A stretch of DNA of 64,000 nt from Prochlorococcus sp. AG-388-D03. Lineage in GTDB: Bacteria > Cyanobacteriota > Cyanobacteriia > PCC-6307 > Cyanobiaceae. Below are positions 20,843-33,955 of the stretch, piece by piece (the stretch's first letter is position 1; the number at the start of each line of letters is the position of its first letter). The DNA is taken from contig QCGN01000001.1 in assembly GCA_003279875.1 (NCBI GenBank), positions 1 to 64,000 of the forward strand, in the 5' to 3' direction. Both the position numbers and the translations under genes were made by a program. Below the pieces are notes generated by a model, which saw nothing but the letters and a program-made list of their open reading frames with translations, ran no database searches and was not told where the DNA came from.

Positions 20843-21079
20843 TTAACCAGGCAGTAAATCTGGCTGATCTTGTTCATCACTAAGTTCAATAATAGATCTT
20901 TGAACTGGTTTGATTGAGGACTCCTCTAACAATCCATCAAAGTCATCAAAACGTCTTTGTTTTGCTCTGAAAGCAATTCTTACAGTAGTTAAGTATCTAT
21001 TAGTAGATTTTCTTATTAAGCTTTCTCCTCTTTTTGCAAGGTCATTATGATCAATATTTGAATTATGTGATACGTTCAT
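20843..21079 (-). CDS. rpoZ: RNA polymerase omega subunit, 78 aa
   Basis: Omega helps fold and latch the beta' subunit. The cyanobacterial signature [22 protein letters not shown] (about residues 27-48) is present, and the length is normal. The C-terminal acidic tail ([14 protein letters not shown]) is typical of the group. It is followed by the DUF1818 gene and diverges from the Hsp70-like gene. Confidence 0.9.
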   Translation of the reverse strand: MNVSHNSNIDHNDLAKRGESLIRKSTNRYLTTVRIAFRAKQRRFDDFDGLLEESSIKPVQRSIIELSDEQDQPDLLPG

Positions 21080-21184
21080 AAAAAATTTTTTTATTTTAAT
21101 TATACAATAGAGTTTACATTAAATTAAATGCTATTAAATTTATAAATTACCAAACGAACTTATAATGTAATTAAGTAAATTGAT

Positions 21185-22750
21185 ATGGAAAATAATTTTT
21201 CAGGAACTCTTGCTCTTGACTTGGGAAATACTAATACCGTAATCGCTTTTCAAGAGGAGAAAGGTAAGGATTCAGTTTTAATAGAAATACCTGGTATTAC
21301 TTCTTCACCTGGTGTTGTACCAACAGTAGTTTGGTTCGAAGGGAGCGAAAACATGGCCAAAATTGGTGTCTCTGCATTGCAAAAGAAAAATTACTCTAAT
21401 TCGGAAATATATTTTCATTCAAATTTCAAAAGATTAATTGGAAATCCTATTGAAAGGAAACATAAGAAATTTTTAAGTCCTATTGAATCAGGTGAAAAAT
21501 TCTTTCAAATTCTTTGGGAAAAAATTCCAAAAGAATTAGACATTAAAAGGCTAGTTTTAACTGCTCCAATTGACACTTATAAAGGTTATAGAAAGTGGTT
21601 AATAAATCTCTGTAAAGGATTACCTATAAATGAGATTGCTCTAGTTGACGAACCAACTGCCGCAGGCATAGGCATCAATGTTCCTTTAGGATCAAAAATC
21701 ATGATTATCGATATCGGTGGGAGTACCATCGATATGAGTGTAATAAAAACACAAGGTGGTGAAGGAAAATCTGCACCTATTGCAGAACTTTTGAAATTTC
21801 AAGGTATTGATGTCAGTTCAATATCAAAGCAAAAAATAAGATGTGCTGAAGTAATAAGCAAATCGGGATCAAAAATAGGGGGTAAAGATATAGATCAGTG
21901 GATTGTTAATTATTTTTTACCTCTAAATCAAGATGATAGAAATCTTTCAATAGCAGAAAATGTAAAATGTAAGCTTAGTAACCCTGAAATTAAATCTGAG
22001 AGAAGATATGTAATCTCATTATTTACAGAAGATAATGAAGAAAAGGAATTTTTTATGAGTAAAGAAATACTAGAAAAAATTTTGATTGAGAATAATTTTT
22101 TAAGTCACTTAAATTCCCTACTTAAGGATTTATTAAACGAAGCCAGAGGAAATTTTTGTCAACCAGATGATTTGAACTCTGTTATTTTGGTTGGAGGAGG
22201 AACACAAATTCCATTTGTTAAAGAATGGATCTCTAATGAGATTTCAGGAATACAAATCAAGTCTCCGCCTCCGATTGAATCAATAGCAGTTGGAGCTTTA
22301 GCTATGACGCCTGGAGTTAAGATTAAAGATATTTTGAATAAAGGTATATCTATAAGATTATTTAACAAAAGAGAACAAAAACATTTCTGGCATCCAATTT
22401 TCTGTAAGGGCCAGACTTGGCCTACAGAAAAACCATTTGAGTTAATTCTTCAAGCCAGTACAGAAGGTCAGAACATATTCGAGATTATTATTGGAGAAAC
22501 TATAACTAAAAGAGACTACGATGTAATTTTTGAGAATGGTTTACCCAAGTTATCAGAGTTTCAAAATGAAGAAGAAGTTCTTAAATGGAATAAAAAACCC
22601 TTAAAAATAAGTTTAAAAAATGGTTGCAAAATTGGAGAAGATTGCTTAAAGCTTTATTTTCGTATTGCAAAGGATTCATCTTTATATATTAGATGTCAAG
22701 ACAATAATAAGGAAGAGTTAGGCGAATTTCTTTTAGGAAATATCTTTTAA
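21185..22750 (+). CDS. Hsp70/actin-fold ATPase, DnaK-like, 521 aa
   Basis: The N-terminal phosphate-1 motif LALDLGNTNTVIAF, the connect region ALVDEPTAAGIGI (about 155-167), the phosphate-2 motif MIIDIGGSTIDMSV and the adenosine motif VILVGGGTQIPFV make this a complete Hsp70-type nucleotide-binding domain. The remaining 140 residues are shorter than DnaK's substrate domain and lid, so it is a divergent chaperone-like protein and not DnaK itself. Its stop overlaps that of pyrR (convergent). Client proteins are unknown. Confidence 0.85.
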   Translation: MENNFSGTLALDLGNTNTVIAFQEEKGKDSVLIEIPGITSSPGVVPTVVWFEGSENMAKIGVSALQKKNYSNSEIYFHSNFKRLIGNPIERKHKKFLSPIESGEKFFQILWEKIPKELDIKRLVLTAPIDTYKGYRKWLINLCKGLPINEIALVDEPTAAGIGINVPLGSKIMIIDIGGSTIDMSVIKTQGGEGKSAPIAELLKFQGIDVSSISKQKIRCAEVISKSGSKIGGKDIDQWIVNYFLPLNQDDRNLSIAENVKCKLSNPEIKSERRYVISLFTEDNEEKEFFMSKEILEKILIENNFLSHLNSLLKDLLNEARGNFCQPDDLNSVILVGGGTQIPFVKEWISNEISGIQIKSPPPIESIAVGALAMTPGVKIKDILNKGISIRLFNKREQKHFWHPIFCKGQTWPTEKPFELILQASTEGQNIFEIIIGETITKRDYDVIFENGLPKLSEFQNEEEVLKWNKKPLKISLKNGCKIGEDCLKLYFRIAKDSSLYIRCQDNNKEELGEFLLGNIF

Positions 22751-23292
22751 ATTTTATTATTCAAGAATATACCTTCTTCACCATCAACTTGTTTTAGACA
22801 CAATTGTATAGTTTCCTTTTTACTTGTAGGTACTTTTCTTCCACAAAAATCAGGCTGAATTGGTAGTTCTCTATGACCTCTATCAATCATTACTAATAAC
22901 TTTATACTTTTGGGTCTTCCCCAAGTAAGAAGAGCATCCATTGCAGCTCTAATCGTTCTTCCTGTATAAATAACATCATCAACTAAAACAATATCTTTTT
23001 TTTCTACAGAAGTAGGGATATCCGTTGCCTCTATTAAGCGAGTTCCAACTCTATTTTGATCATCTCTATAAAAAGTTGGGTCAATTATTCCTGTTTTTAT
23101 ATTACATCCTGTTTTTATAAACATTTCTTGTCTCAAAACTTCAGCGAGATGAATACCTCTAGTTGGAATCCCTACCAAGAGAACATTATTTAGATCAGAG
23201 ATCTTTTCAATAATTTCAAATGTAAGGCGAGAGAGCGTTTTTCTTAGCTCATTTTCAGTAAGTATTACGATTCTTTTATCTGAATTGGTCAT
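22747..23292 (-). CDS. pyrR: PyrR-type uracil phosphoribosyltransferase/regulator, 181 aa
   Basis: The PRPP-binding loop VLVDDVIYTGRTIRAAMDAL (about residues 102-121) and the family regions VGIPTRGIHLAEVL and DRGHRELPIQPDFCGRKVPT are complete. In Bacillus PyrR also binds pyr mRNA to attenuate the operon. There is no pyr operon next to it here, so it may serve mainly in uracil salvage or act in trans. It overlaps the Hsp70-like gene tail to tail by 4 bp. Confidence 0.9.
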   Translation of the reverse strand: MTNSDKRIVILTENELRKTLSRLTFEIIEKISDLNNVLLVGIPTRGIHLAEVLRQEMFIKTGCNIKTGIIDPTFYRDDQNRVGTRLIEATDIPTSVEKKDIVLVDDVIYTGRTIRAAMDALLTWGRPKSIKLLVMIDRGHRELPIQPDFCGRKVPTSKKETIQLCLKQVDGEEGIFLNNKI

Positions 23293-23428
23293 TATTTATT
23301 TAAATAACTTTATTCAATTTCCTTAATAAATTAGCAAAAGCTAACTAAATTACATATAAATTGTATGGAACAGCTTTTACAGCTAAATTAAAGATTGCTT
23401 CTTTAAAGCCCTGCATTTTAATTAAGAT

Positions 23429-25051
23429 ATGTCTAATTTTAGCAGCAAAACTATAAATAAAGTAAAAGTTCCTGTAAGTCCAGTTGTTCTTGCAATCCTT
23501 GATGGATGGGGACATAGAGAAGAAACTTTAGACAATGCTATTAAAAAGGCCAACACACCTGTTATGGACTCTTTATGGCATGCTTATCCGCACACTCTTG
23601 TTAGTGCAAGCGGAGCTGATGTAGGTTTACCACATGGTCAAATGGGTAATTCTGAAGTCGGACATCTCACAATTGGTTCTGGAAGAATTATTCAACAAGA
23701 ACTTGTTAGGATTACAAATATAGTAAAAAACAACGAATTAAATCAAGTGATTGAGTTAGAGGAAATAGCTAATTCAATAAAGAAAAAAAAAGGCACTTTG
23801 CACATCACAGGTTTATGTTCTGATGGAGGAGTTCATAGCCATATTGATCACTTATTAGGATTAATAAAATGGGCCTCTGAAGTTGGTATAGAGAGATTAG
23901 CTATTCATGTTATTACAGATGGAAGAGATACACCAGCAAAAAGTGCTTCTAACTATATAAAACAAATAGAAGATTGTATAAAAGAATTCAACATAGGAGA
24001 AATAGCATCTATATGCGGAAGATATTGGTTAATGGATAGAAATCTATTATGGGAAAGAACAGAAAAAGCTTTTATAAATCTAACTGATCCTAATATTAAG
24101 GTAACAAATATTTCTCCTGAAGATTATTTAAAAAAAAGTTATAGCGCTAGTATTACAGATGAATTCTTAGAGCCTATAAGATTATCTAACAACTTTTTGA
24201 AGGATGAAGATAGTTTAATTTGTTTTAATTTCCGTCCTGATAGAGCTAGACAAATAATAAAAGCTCTCTCCGAAAAAAATTTTGATGATTTCGAGAGAAA
24301 AGACTTCCCTAATGTAGATATACTCACATTCACTCAATATGAATCAAATTTACCAGTTAAAGTAGCTTTCCCACCTGAGTCTCTTAATAACTTTATTGGC
24401 CAGATAGTCTCAGAAAACGGGCTAAAGCAATACAGGACAGCAGAGACAGAAAAATATCCGCATGTTACTTATTTTTTTAATGGAGGGGTAGAAGTTCCTT
24501 TACCTGGAGAAAAAAGACATTTAATTCCATCCCCCAGAGTTGCAACTTATGATATGGCTCCAGAAATGTCTGCTGAAGAATTAACTATTAGTTGCTCTAA
24601 TGCAATAAAAACTGGTGAGTATTCTTTTGTAGTAATCAATTTTGCAAATCCTGATATGGTTGGACACACAGGTAATATGGATGCCGCTGTCAAGGCCATT
24701 GAAACTGTCGATAGATGTATAGGCAAGATAGTTAATGCTACGGGAGAAATGGGCGGTAGTATCCTTATCACGGCAGATCATGGCAATGCTGAAGTAATGA
24801 AAGGTCCTGCTGGAGAGCCTTGGACAGCTCACACTATTAATAAAGTTCCTTTAATTTTTATTGAGGGTGAGAAAAGAAAAATCCCAAATATGGGCAATGA
24901 GATTTATTTGAGAGAGAATGCTGGATTAGCAGATATTGCTCCAACTTTATTAGAAATACTAAATCTTCCAATTCCAAAAGAAATGACAGGGAAATCACTT
25001 ATTAATGAAATTGAACTAAAAGGATATAATAAGGTCGTTCAACATGTTTAA
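23429..25051 (+). CDS. gpmI: 2,3-bisphosphoglycerate-independent phosphoglycerate mutase, 540 aa
   Basis: It interconverts 3- and 2-phosphoglycerate with two Mn ions. The metal and catalytic motifs are clear: [10 protein letters not shown] (Asp25), MGNSEVGHL (Ser75, the phosphoserine nucleophile), [22 protein letters not shown] and the C-terminal ITADHGNAE. Length is slightly above the usual 510-515, mostly from the N-terminus. secG follows after 25 nt, so they probably share a transcript. Confidence 0.95.
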   Translation: MSNFSSKTINKVKVPVSPVVLAILDGWGHREETLDNAIKKANTPVMDSLWHAYPHTLVSASGADVGLPHGQMGNSEVGHLTIGSGRIIQQELVRITNIVKNNELNQVIELEEIANSIKKKKGTLHITGLCSDGGVHSHIDHLLGLIKWASEVGIERLAIHVITDGRDTPAKSASNYIKQIEDCIKEFNIGEIASICGRYWLMDRNLLWERTEKAFINLTDPNIKVTNISPEDYLKKSYSASITDEFLEPIRLSNNFLKDEDSLICFNFRPDRARQIIKALSEKNFDDFERKDFPNVDILTFTQYESNLPVKVAFPPESLNNFIGQIVSENGLKQYRTAETEKYPHVTYFFNGGVEVPLPGEKRHLIPSPRVATYDMAPEMSAEELTISCSNAIKTGEYSFVVINFANPDMVGHTGNMDAAVKAIETVDRCIGKIVNATGEMGGSILITADHGNAEVMKGPAGEPWTAHTINKVPLIFIEGEKRKIPNMGNEIYLRENAGLADIAPTLLEILNLPIPKEMTGKSLINEIELKGYNKVVQHV

Positions 25052-25076
25052 ATTAAATACGTAGAAGGTACAAAAC

Positions 25077-25301
25077 ATGAGTCAAATATTTACTTGGGTA
25101 TGGGTTATTTCTGGAATTCTTCTAATACTTTTAGTTTTACTTCATAGTCCCAAAGGAGACGGCATGGGAGGAATAGCAGCTAGTGGGAGCTCAATGTTTA
25201 CAAGCGCTAGTAGTGCAGAAGCATCACTTAACAAAATAACTTGGACTATTTTAATAATATTTTTATCTCTTGCAATTATTCTTAGCGCTGGTTGGATTTA
25301 G
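25077..25301 (+). CDS. secG: Protein-export membrane protein SecG, 74 aa
   Basis: An accessory subunit of the SecYEG translocon. Two hydrophobic helices (about residues 4-22 and 51-72) flank the loop LHSPKGDGMGGIAASGSSMF, which carries the conserved SPKGDG. Downstream, a strong hairpin terminator (25344-25378) separates it from groEL on the other strand. Confidence 0.9.
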   Translation: MSQIFTWVWVISGILLILLVLLHSPKGDGMGGIAASGSSMFTSASSAEASLNKITWTILIIFLSLAIILSAGWI

Positions 25302-25343
25302 TATTTTAAAATCAAATTAATTTATATTTGGATTTTTTTGAAT

Positions 25344-25378
25344 AAAAAAAGGGATTGTTTTTAACAATCCCTTTTAAA
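25344..25378. terminator. Bidirectional intrinsic terminator between secG and groEL
   Basis: GGGATTGTT and AACAATCCC pair perfectly around a three-base loop, extended by A/T pairs (AAAA with TTTT) on the outer side. Both strands show a T-run after the stem, so it can stop both convergent transcripts. Confidence 0.9.
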
Positions 25379-25395
25379 TTAAACAATTAAGTTAT

Positions 25396-27057
<1,662 letters not shown>

Positions 27058-27081
27058 TTAATAATTTTTGAAACAAATAAT

Positions 27082-27393
27082 TTAGCTTACTACAGCCAAA
27101 ATATCTTTTTCTGAAAGCAAGACGTACTCATCTCCTCCCAATTTAATGTCTGTTCCAGCATATTTGCTGTACAAGACTTTGTCGCCAATACTCACTTCGG
27201 GAGTTTGCCGAGAACCATCATCGTTAAGTTTCCCAGGTCCAACCTGAGCAACTTCTCCTACTTGTGGTTTTTCTTTGGCTGAGTCAGGCAAAAGGATGCC
27301 CCCAGCAGTTTTTTCCTCAGATTCGGAAACTTTGATAAATATTCTATCTCCCAGTGGTTTGACTGTAGAGACTGTAAGTGAAACAGCTGCCAT
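27082..27393 (-). CDS. groS: Co-chaperonin GroES, 103 aa
   Basis: The 10 kDa lid of the GroEL cage. [37 protein letters not shown] contains the N-terminal strand and mobile loop, and [21 protein letters not shown] is the C-terminal part. Length is normal. It is the first gene of groESL and is transcribed divergently from atpD. The 220-bp region between them holds a K-box and an inverted repeat. Confidence 0.95.
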   Translation of the reverse strand: MAAVSLTVSTVKPLGDRIFIKVSESEEKTAGGILLPDSAKEKPQVGEVAQVGPGKLNDDGSRQTPEVSIGDKVLYSKYAGTDIKLGGDEYVLLSEKDILAVVS

Positions 27394-27417
27394 AGATTAA
27401 TGGAGGGTCATAATTGC

Positions 27418-27430
27418 GACGCTATGCGTC
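27418..27430. promoter_or_regulatory. Inverted repeat just upstream of groES
   Basis: GACGC-TAT-GCGTC, a perfect palindrome 25 bp before the groES start codon. It differs from the CIRCE sequence, which I did not find. It could be an operator or a small leader hairpin (known HrcA control uses CIRCE, so the factor here is unclear). Confidence 0.4.
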
Positions 27431-27510
27431 AAAAAATTGGAAAGAGCATAACTCGAACCGTATGATGAACAACATAATCTGTCATGCAACAATTAAACCA
27501 CTCTTTAACT

Positions 27511-27526
27511 GTGCGGTTGGCCGAAC
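27511..27526 (-). promoter_or_regulatory. K-box-like element upstream of groESL
   Basis: On the minus strand the sequence GTTCGGCCAACCGCAC fits the cyanobacterial K-box form GTTCGG-NNAN-CCNNAC, reported as a positive/light-responsive element of groESL promoters. It lies about 118 bp upstream of the groES start, in the correct orientation. Confidence 0.6.
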
Positions 27527-27592
27527 CCAGTTAACGAATATACCCTCGGGGTGGTAATATTTCGCATTATGAGCTGTTCTAAAATCAGCTAA

Positions 27593-29074
<1,482 letters not shown>

Positions 29075-29124
29075 ATTTTCAACTTTTTTATAAATAATTT
29101 TAAAAACTTTAAAAATTCAAATTA

Positions 29125-29529
29125 ATGGCAATTTCACTCAAGGTTTTAGCTCCAAACCAGAATGTTTACGAAGGGGATGCTGAAGAGGTAATTCTTCCAA
29201 GCACCACTGGTCAAATTGGGGTCCTCCCAGGACATATATCTTTAGTTACCGCAATTGATATTGGTGTACTAAGACTAAGAATGAATTCAAAATGGAAATC
29301 TATAGCCTTAATGGGTGGCTTTGCTGAAATTGAATCAGATGAAGTTATAGTTTTAGTAAACAGCGCTGAAATTGGTTCTGAAATTAATATACAAAATGCT
29401 GAGGATGCTCTTAAAAATGCAAAATTAGCAATTAGCAAATTTCCTGAAAATGAAAAAAGTCCAGAAAAGATAAAAGCACTTAATGAAATATCAAAGGCTG
29501 AGGCAAGAATTCAAGCATCAAAAAACTAA
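29125..29529 (+). CDS. atpC: ATP synthase F1 epsilon subunit, 134 aa
   Basis: The epsilon subunit sits on the central stalk and inhibits ATP hydrolysis. The N-terminal beta barrel ([38 protein letters not shown]) and the C-terminal helical hairpin ([16 protein letters not shown]...) are both present. It is 50 bp after atpD on the same strand and nearly abuts the convergent PSRP-3 gene. Confidence 0.95.
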   Translation: MAISLKVLAPNQNVYEGDAEEVILPSTTGQIGVLPGHISLVTAIDIGVLRLRMNSKWKSIALMGGFAEIESDEVIVLVNSAEIGSEINIQNAEDALKNAKLAISKFPENEKSPEKIKALNEISKAEARIQASKN

Positions 29530-29532
29530 ATT

Positions 29533-30009
29533 TTATGCAGTCCCACAGAAAGCAACCTCAGGAAACTTGAGCTTTGCTTCTTCCAATTTCTTTGTTTTCC
29601 CTTCTTCTTGCCAATAATTGATTACTTCAGTAGCTTTATTTAGTATTTCTACTCTTTCGTTATCTGTAATCCAACTTTTATTCTCTAATTCACTTTTTAA
29701 TTTTTCCCAAGCATCATCCCTCGGCCAAAAATAATAAGCAGTAAGAGGACTTGGGCCTCCGCCAACAATTTGATCAACTGCCAACGCAACATTATCAGGT
29801 AACCACAAAATTTTAATAATAAATCTACCTTCATCAGGCTTAGGTGTATAGCCTGTTGGAACCCCATCTTCATCAATTTTGGCAGCAGCCAAAACGGCAT
29901 TTGCTCCCATCATCCCAGCATTTGGAGAAGTTTTTTTTGATTTTTGAGAATCACTTTTTTGTTCTTGTAGCTCCTGCGAGTTCCCATTGCTCTTATCGGA
30001 TGAAGTCAT
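29533..30009 (-). CDS. Ribosomal protein PSRP-3 (Ycf65), 158 aa
   Basis: A small-subunit ribosomal protein of cyanobacteria and plastids. The diagnostic core [39 protein letters not shown] (about residues 64-103) is complete, and [15 protein letters not shown] follows. The first ~60 residues are a polar, low-complexity extension (Gln/Ser/Lys-rich), longer than in many homologues. It is convergent with atpC with 3 bp between the stops. Confidence 0.88.
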   Translation of the reverse strand: MTSSDKSNGNSQELQEQKSDSQKSKKTSPNAGMMGANAVLAAAKIDEDGVPTGYTPKPDEGRFIIKILWLPDNVALAVDQIVGGGPSPLTAYYFWPRDDAWEKLKSELENKSWITDNERVEILNKATEVINYWQEEGKTKKLEEAKLKFPEVAFCGTA

Positions 30010-30117
30010 TCAATATTAATTAGATTTAGTTAATAATTTATCAGCTTATGGTCACTTATTGATCATTTTGATCAAAAATTCTTGCTTTTATTTATTCATA
30101 ATTACTAAAACTTTATG

Positions 30118-30276
30118 TTATCTATCACTTGATACCTCATAAAATTCGTAAATAGTTGTTTCTAAAGAGTCCCAAAGATCTTTAGGAATATCATTTTCTT
30201 CTGCAAACATCCCAAGTTGACTAGCTAAGCCTCTTGCTTGGGATAGTTTAGAATCATAAGAATTAGTTTTATCCAT
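30118..30276 (-). CDS. Small hypothetical protein, 52 aa
   Basis: MDKTNSYDSKLSQARGLASQ... followed by LGMFAEENDIPKDLWDSLET and a short acidic tail. All-helical, soluble. It is the only clean frame between pepP and PSRP-3 and likely a conserved picocyanobacterial gene, 58 bp downstream of the pepP stop on the same strand. No function can be proposed. Confidence 0.55.
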   Translation of the reverse strand: MDKTNSYDSKLSQARGLASQLGMFAEENDIPKDLWDSLETTIYEFYEVSSDR

Positions 30277-30334
30277 GTTGAAATTTTTTTATCCTTAATA
30301 AAAAATAAATCTATTAACTGGATAAGTCAAATAT

Positions 30335-31660
30335 TCAAGATTCTAGATCAGAAATTTCTTTCAAAGCTGCGATACTAAGAATTTCTGGCTCTTCCTCGTT
30401 TACAAGAACATCATCTTCAATTCTTATTCCGATACCTTTCCATTTTTCATCAATACTGGGTTGGCCTTCGGGGACTGGTATCCTATCACTTATGTAGATA
30501 CCTGGTTCAACAGTTAGTATCATTCCATTCTGTAATGGAACATCATATTCTCCCATCCTATAAGCTCCTACATCGTGAACATCCAAACCAAGCCAATGTC
30601 CAGTTCTGTGCATATAAAGATGTTTATAAGATCCTTTTTCAATTATTCCATCAGTATCTCCTCTTAAGAGTCCGATTTCTTTTAATCCCTCTACCAAAAT
30701 TCTTAAAGCAATATTATGCACATTACTAGAGTTAGAACCTTTTACAGAATTGCTAATTGCTTTTTTTTGTGCTTCTAAAACAATTTCATATATAAGTTTC
30801 TGTTCTTTAGAAAACTTCCCACCGATAGGAATTGTTCTCGTTATGTCTCCATTGTAATAGTCAATTAATGAACAACCTGCATCTACCAACAATAAATCTC
30901 CATTATTCAAGTCAGAGTTATTTAATGTGTAATGCAAAATACAGGCATTATCACCTGAAGCAACGATAGAGTTATAAGCTGGTCCTCTTGCACCTTTTTC
31001 TAGAAAAAATCCTTCTATTAAGCCTTGAATTTGTCTTTCATTTTTTTTCGATGAAATAGATTCCCTCACTAATTCATGTGCCTCGGCTGAAATTTGAGTA
31101 GCCTCTCTCATCCTATTGATCTCAAATTCACTTTTAATTAAGCGCATTTCATTGAGATAAATTTCAGGAGATTTTATAGAATTTGCTCCTATTCCAACTC
31201 TTGAACGAGCTTCAAGTTGTTGGGAATATATTTCCAAAACAATTTTTTCAATCTTGGGATGTTTACCTATTGAATAAACAATCTCTTCTGAATCATCAAT
31301 ATAAGCTGGAAGTAAACGTCTAAAATCATTAATTGAATGAGCTTTATCTGCCTTAAATTCTGTTTCAGCGCCCTCTATACCCCATCTAAAGCCATGCCAA
31401 ACCTCGCTAATAATATCTTTTGGGGCAACAAATAAAATAAACCTTTCACCTTTTGGCTTATTAGACAAAAAAAGAGCAATAGAATCAGGTTCATCAAAAC
31501 CAGTAAGATACCAGAAATTACTATCTTGTCTAAAAGGGTATTCACAATCGGCATGATGATTAACTAAGCTTGAGCTTGGAATAATAGCAGCTGCACCATT
31601 TAATTTTTTTAAGAAAATTTCTCTTCTATCTTCAAAAAATTTAGTATTAGTTTTAAACAT
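30335..31660 (-). CDS. pepP: Xaa-Pro aminopeptidase (M24B), 441 aa
   Basis: It removes N-terminal residues preceding proline. The AMP_N domain (residues about 5-135, GAAAIIPSSS..., YPFRQDSNFWYLTGFDEPD) is followed by the pita-bread catalytic domain. Metal ligands are seen in LLVDAGCSLIDYYNGDITRT (two Asp), HRTGHWLGLDVHDVG (His), LTVEPGIYI (Glu) and IRIEDDVLV (Glu). Length matches the family. The start is the ATG at 31658-31660. Confidence 0.93.
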   Translation of the reverse strand: MFKTNTKFFEDRREIFLKKLNGAAAIIPSSSLVNHHADCEYPFRQDSNFWYLTGFDEPDSIALFLSNKPKGERFILFVAPKDIISEVWHGFRWGIEGAETEFKADKAHSINDFRRLLPAYIDDSEEIVYSIGKHPKIEKIVLEIYSQQLEARSRVGIGANSIKSPEIYLNEMRLIKSEFEINRMREATQISAEAHELVRESISSKKNERQIQGLIEGFFLEKGARGPAYNSIVASGDNACILHYTLNNSDLNNGDLLLVDAGCSLIDYYNGDITRTIPIGGKFSKEQKLIYEIVLEAQKKAISNSVKGSNSSNVHNIALRILVEGLKEIGLLRGDTDGIIEKGSYKHLYMHRTGHWLGLDVHDVGAYRMGEYDVPLQNGMILTVEPGIYISDRIPVPEGQPSIDEKWKGIGIRIEDDVLVNEEEPEILSIAALKEISDLES

Positions 31661-31733
31661 AAATTTTCAATTGGCGAGTTTTATAAAAAAGTGGAAGAAT
31701 GAATTAAAAGATATTTAAAACTAATCAATTTAA

Positions 31734-32711
31734 ATGGAACCCAATGTATACATCCTAATTTTACTAATAATAATTATTTTAGTAGGTTCGGCGTGTTGTT
31801 CAGGGGTAGAAGCAGCTTTTTTAGCAGTAAATTCAATAAGAATATTAGAAGTAGCATCAAAACAAAAACCTAAAAGTTCTGCTGATCAACTTCTTAAACT
31901 TAGAAAACATCTTGGAAGAACTTTAACTGTAATTACTATAACTAATAATGGTTTTAATATAATAGGGAGTCTCCTCTTGGGGGTTTACGGAGCATTAATT
32001 ATTAAAAGTAGTTTTGGTTTAACATTATTTTCAATTACTTTTTATATATTAGTTGTATTACTTGGAGAAGTACTTCCTAAAGCAATAGGTACAAGATTTT
32101 CATTACAAATAGCCATATTATCTGTACCAATTTTGAGGATGTTAAACAGTTGTATGAGGCCATTTTTAATATTAATAGAGCATTTATTTCCTGTTATTAC
32201 TGCAGAGAACGAAATATCTACTGATGAAGAAGAGATTAGACAAATGGCAAAAATTGGTTCACAGAAGGGATTCATTGAGGCTGATGAAGCAGCAATGATA
32301 CTCAAAGTTTTTCAGTTAAATGATTTAAAAGCAAAAGATTTAATGATACCTAGAGTATCAGCTCCTAGTCTTGATGGTTCCTCAAATCTTGATGAAATTT
32401 CAAAACTAATAATTTCAAATAATTCTCCATGGTGGATTGTGTTGGGAGATAAAGTTGACAAAATACAAGGAATAGCAAAACGCGAAAACTTACTAACTAG
32501 CCTAATCAAAGGAGAAAATAAAAAATTGTTATCAGAACTATGTGATCCTGTTGATTACATCCCAGAAATGATAAAAGTAGACAAGTTGTTAACAAGATTT
32601 GACAAGGATCACAAAGGCGTAAAAGTAGTAGTAGATGAATTTGGGGGATTTGTGGGAATAATTGGATCTGAAGCTGTACTATCTGTATTGGCCGGATGGT
32701 GGCAAGAATAA
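31734..32711 (+). CDS. CNNM/DUF21-CBS transporter-like membrane protein, 325 aa
   Basis: An N-terminal DUF21 transmembrane domain (about residues 1-140: YILILLIIIILVGSACCSGVEAAFLAVN..., ...VVLLGEVLPKAIGTRF), then an acidic hinge and a CBS pair (ALKAKDLMIPRVSAPSLDGSS..., VVDEFGGFVGIIG). Proteins of this CorC/TlyC/MpfA type move or sense Mg or other divalent cations. The C-terminal CorC_HlyC domain is missing, as in plainer CNNM forms. The GTPase gene begins 2 nt after its stop. Confidence 0.85.
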   Translation: MEPNVYILILLIIIILVGSACCSGVEAAFLAVNSIRILEVASKQKPKSSADQLLKLRKHLGRTLTVITITNNGFNIIGSLLLGVYGALIIKSSFGLTLFSITFYILVVLLGEVLPKAIGTRFSLQIAILSVPILRMLNSCMRPFLILIEHLFPVITAENEISTDEEEIRQMAKIGSQKGFIEADEAAMILKVFQLNDLKAKDLMIPRVSAPSLDGSSNLDEISKLIISNNSPWWIVLGDKVDKIQGIAKRENLLTSLIKGENKKLLSELCDPVDYIPEMIKVDKLLTRFDKDHKGVKVVVDEFGGFVGIIGSEAVLSVLAGWWQE

Positions 32712-32713
32712 AT

Positions 32714-33955
32714 ATGAAGAAAACAAATATTGATAAAAGTTATTTGCTTTTGAAAAAATGGTGGGAGAGTATTGAACTTACCAACTATGAAAAAAGTACA
32801 TTAAATAAAGAAATAATTTCTTTTAATCAACAACTTTTTAGACTAAAAGAAAAACAATTAAGAATTGGTATATATGGCAAAGCAGGGGTTGGAAAGTCAT
32901 CTATTTTAAATTTGTTATTAAACAAAAACGAGTTTAAAACAGATATTATTAATGGATCAACAAAAAATATTCAAAAAAAAGAGTGGTCTGTAAAAATTGA
33001 GAACCTAAATACTATTGAATTAATTGATTCTCCGGGCTTTGATTTTTGTGATATTAAAGACCCAGAAAATATATTCTCGCATATTAATAATTCAGAATTA
33101 ATTTTATTTACATTAGCTGGAGATATCAATAGAAGTGAGCTTTCTAAGATTAATTCATTTATCAAAAATGGAAAAAAAATTGTTCTCGTTTTAAATAAAA
33201 TTGAATCCTGGCACCCGCAAGATTTAAAAAACATTTTAAAAAATATAAAATTAAAGCTGCCTAAAAATACTAATATCCCTATAATTTGTAATTCAAGAAA
33301 TAAAATTAAAAATGACCTAGTTGATTTAATTATTAGACAAGGTGAAAATTTATTAACATTTAACTCTCTCCAATTGGCTGATAAATTATTTTTGCAAATT
33401 AAAGAACAAAGATTAAAAAGAAGGCAAAGGGAAGCTCAATCAATTATTGGTAAATTTGCAACAATCAAAGCGTCAGGAGTGGCATTAAACCCATTAATTT
33501 TTCTGGATATTGCAGGAGGTTTTGCTTTAGATACTGCATTAGTTAGTGAATTAAGTAAAGTTTATGGGTTAAATCTTAAAGGTGAATCAGCACGAAAAAT
33601 CATCAAAAAGATTTCTATCAATAACATTCTTTTGGGAGCATCTCAAGTCGGTATAAATACATCTTTTAATTTATTACGTAAATTTTTCTTAGCCACTGCT
33701 CCTTTTACACACGGTTTATCATTGTTACCATACGGACCAATTGCTATTGTTCAAGCAGCAATATCAGTTAGATCTACAAAAATTGTTGGGGAATTAGCTG
33801 CTAAAGAAATATTTAGAAAAAGCAAAGGATATCTTTTAGATCCATCTCAAATAATCAAAAAACTCATAATGAAAGAACCTGAAATTTTTGATCATACAAA
33901 AATTTATTTATCAAATAAAAATTTAAATAACAACTTTGCTATTTTTCTACCTTGA
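32714..33955 (+). CDS. Dynamin/Era-type GTPase with hydrophobic C-terminal region, 413 aa
   Basis: G1 is GIYGKAGVGKSSIL, G3 is LIDSPGFDFCD and G4 is LVLNKIES, making a TRAFAC-class GTPase. The last 190 residues are amphipathic to hydrophobic (GVALNPLIFLDIAGGFALDTAL..., FFLATAPFTHGLSLLPYGPIAIVQAAIS), resembling DUF697 membrane-linked domains. The ATG at 32714 is preferred; an ATG at 32696 inside the upstream gene would add six residues. It is translated in series with nadD and nadE. Confidence 0.82.
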   Translation: MKKTNIDKSYLLLKKWWESIELTNYEKSTLNKEIISFNQQLFRLKEKQLRIGIYGKAGVGKSSILNLLLNKNEFKTDIINGSTKNIQKKEWSVKIENLNTIELIDSPGFDFCDIKDPENIFSHINNSELILFTLAGDINRSELSKINSFIKNGKKIVLVLNKIESWHPQDLKNILKNIKLKLPKNTNIPIICNSRNKIKNDLVDLIIRQGENLLTFNSLQLADKLFLQIKEQRLKRRQREAQSIIGKFATIKASGVALNPLIFLDIAGGFALDTALVSELSKVYGLNLKGESARKIIKKISINNILLGASQVGINTSFNLLRKFFLATAPFTHGLSLLPYGPIAIVQAAISVRSTKIVGELAAKEIFRKSKGYLLDPSQIIKKLIMKEPEIFDHTKIYLSNKNLNNNFAIFLP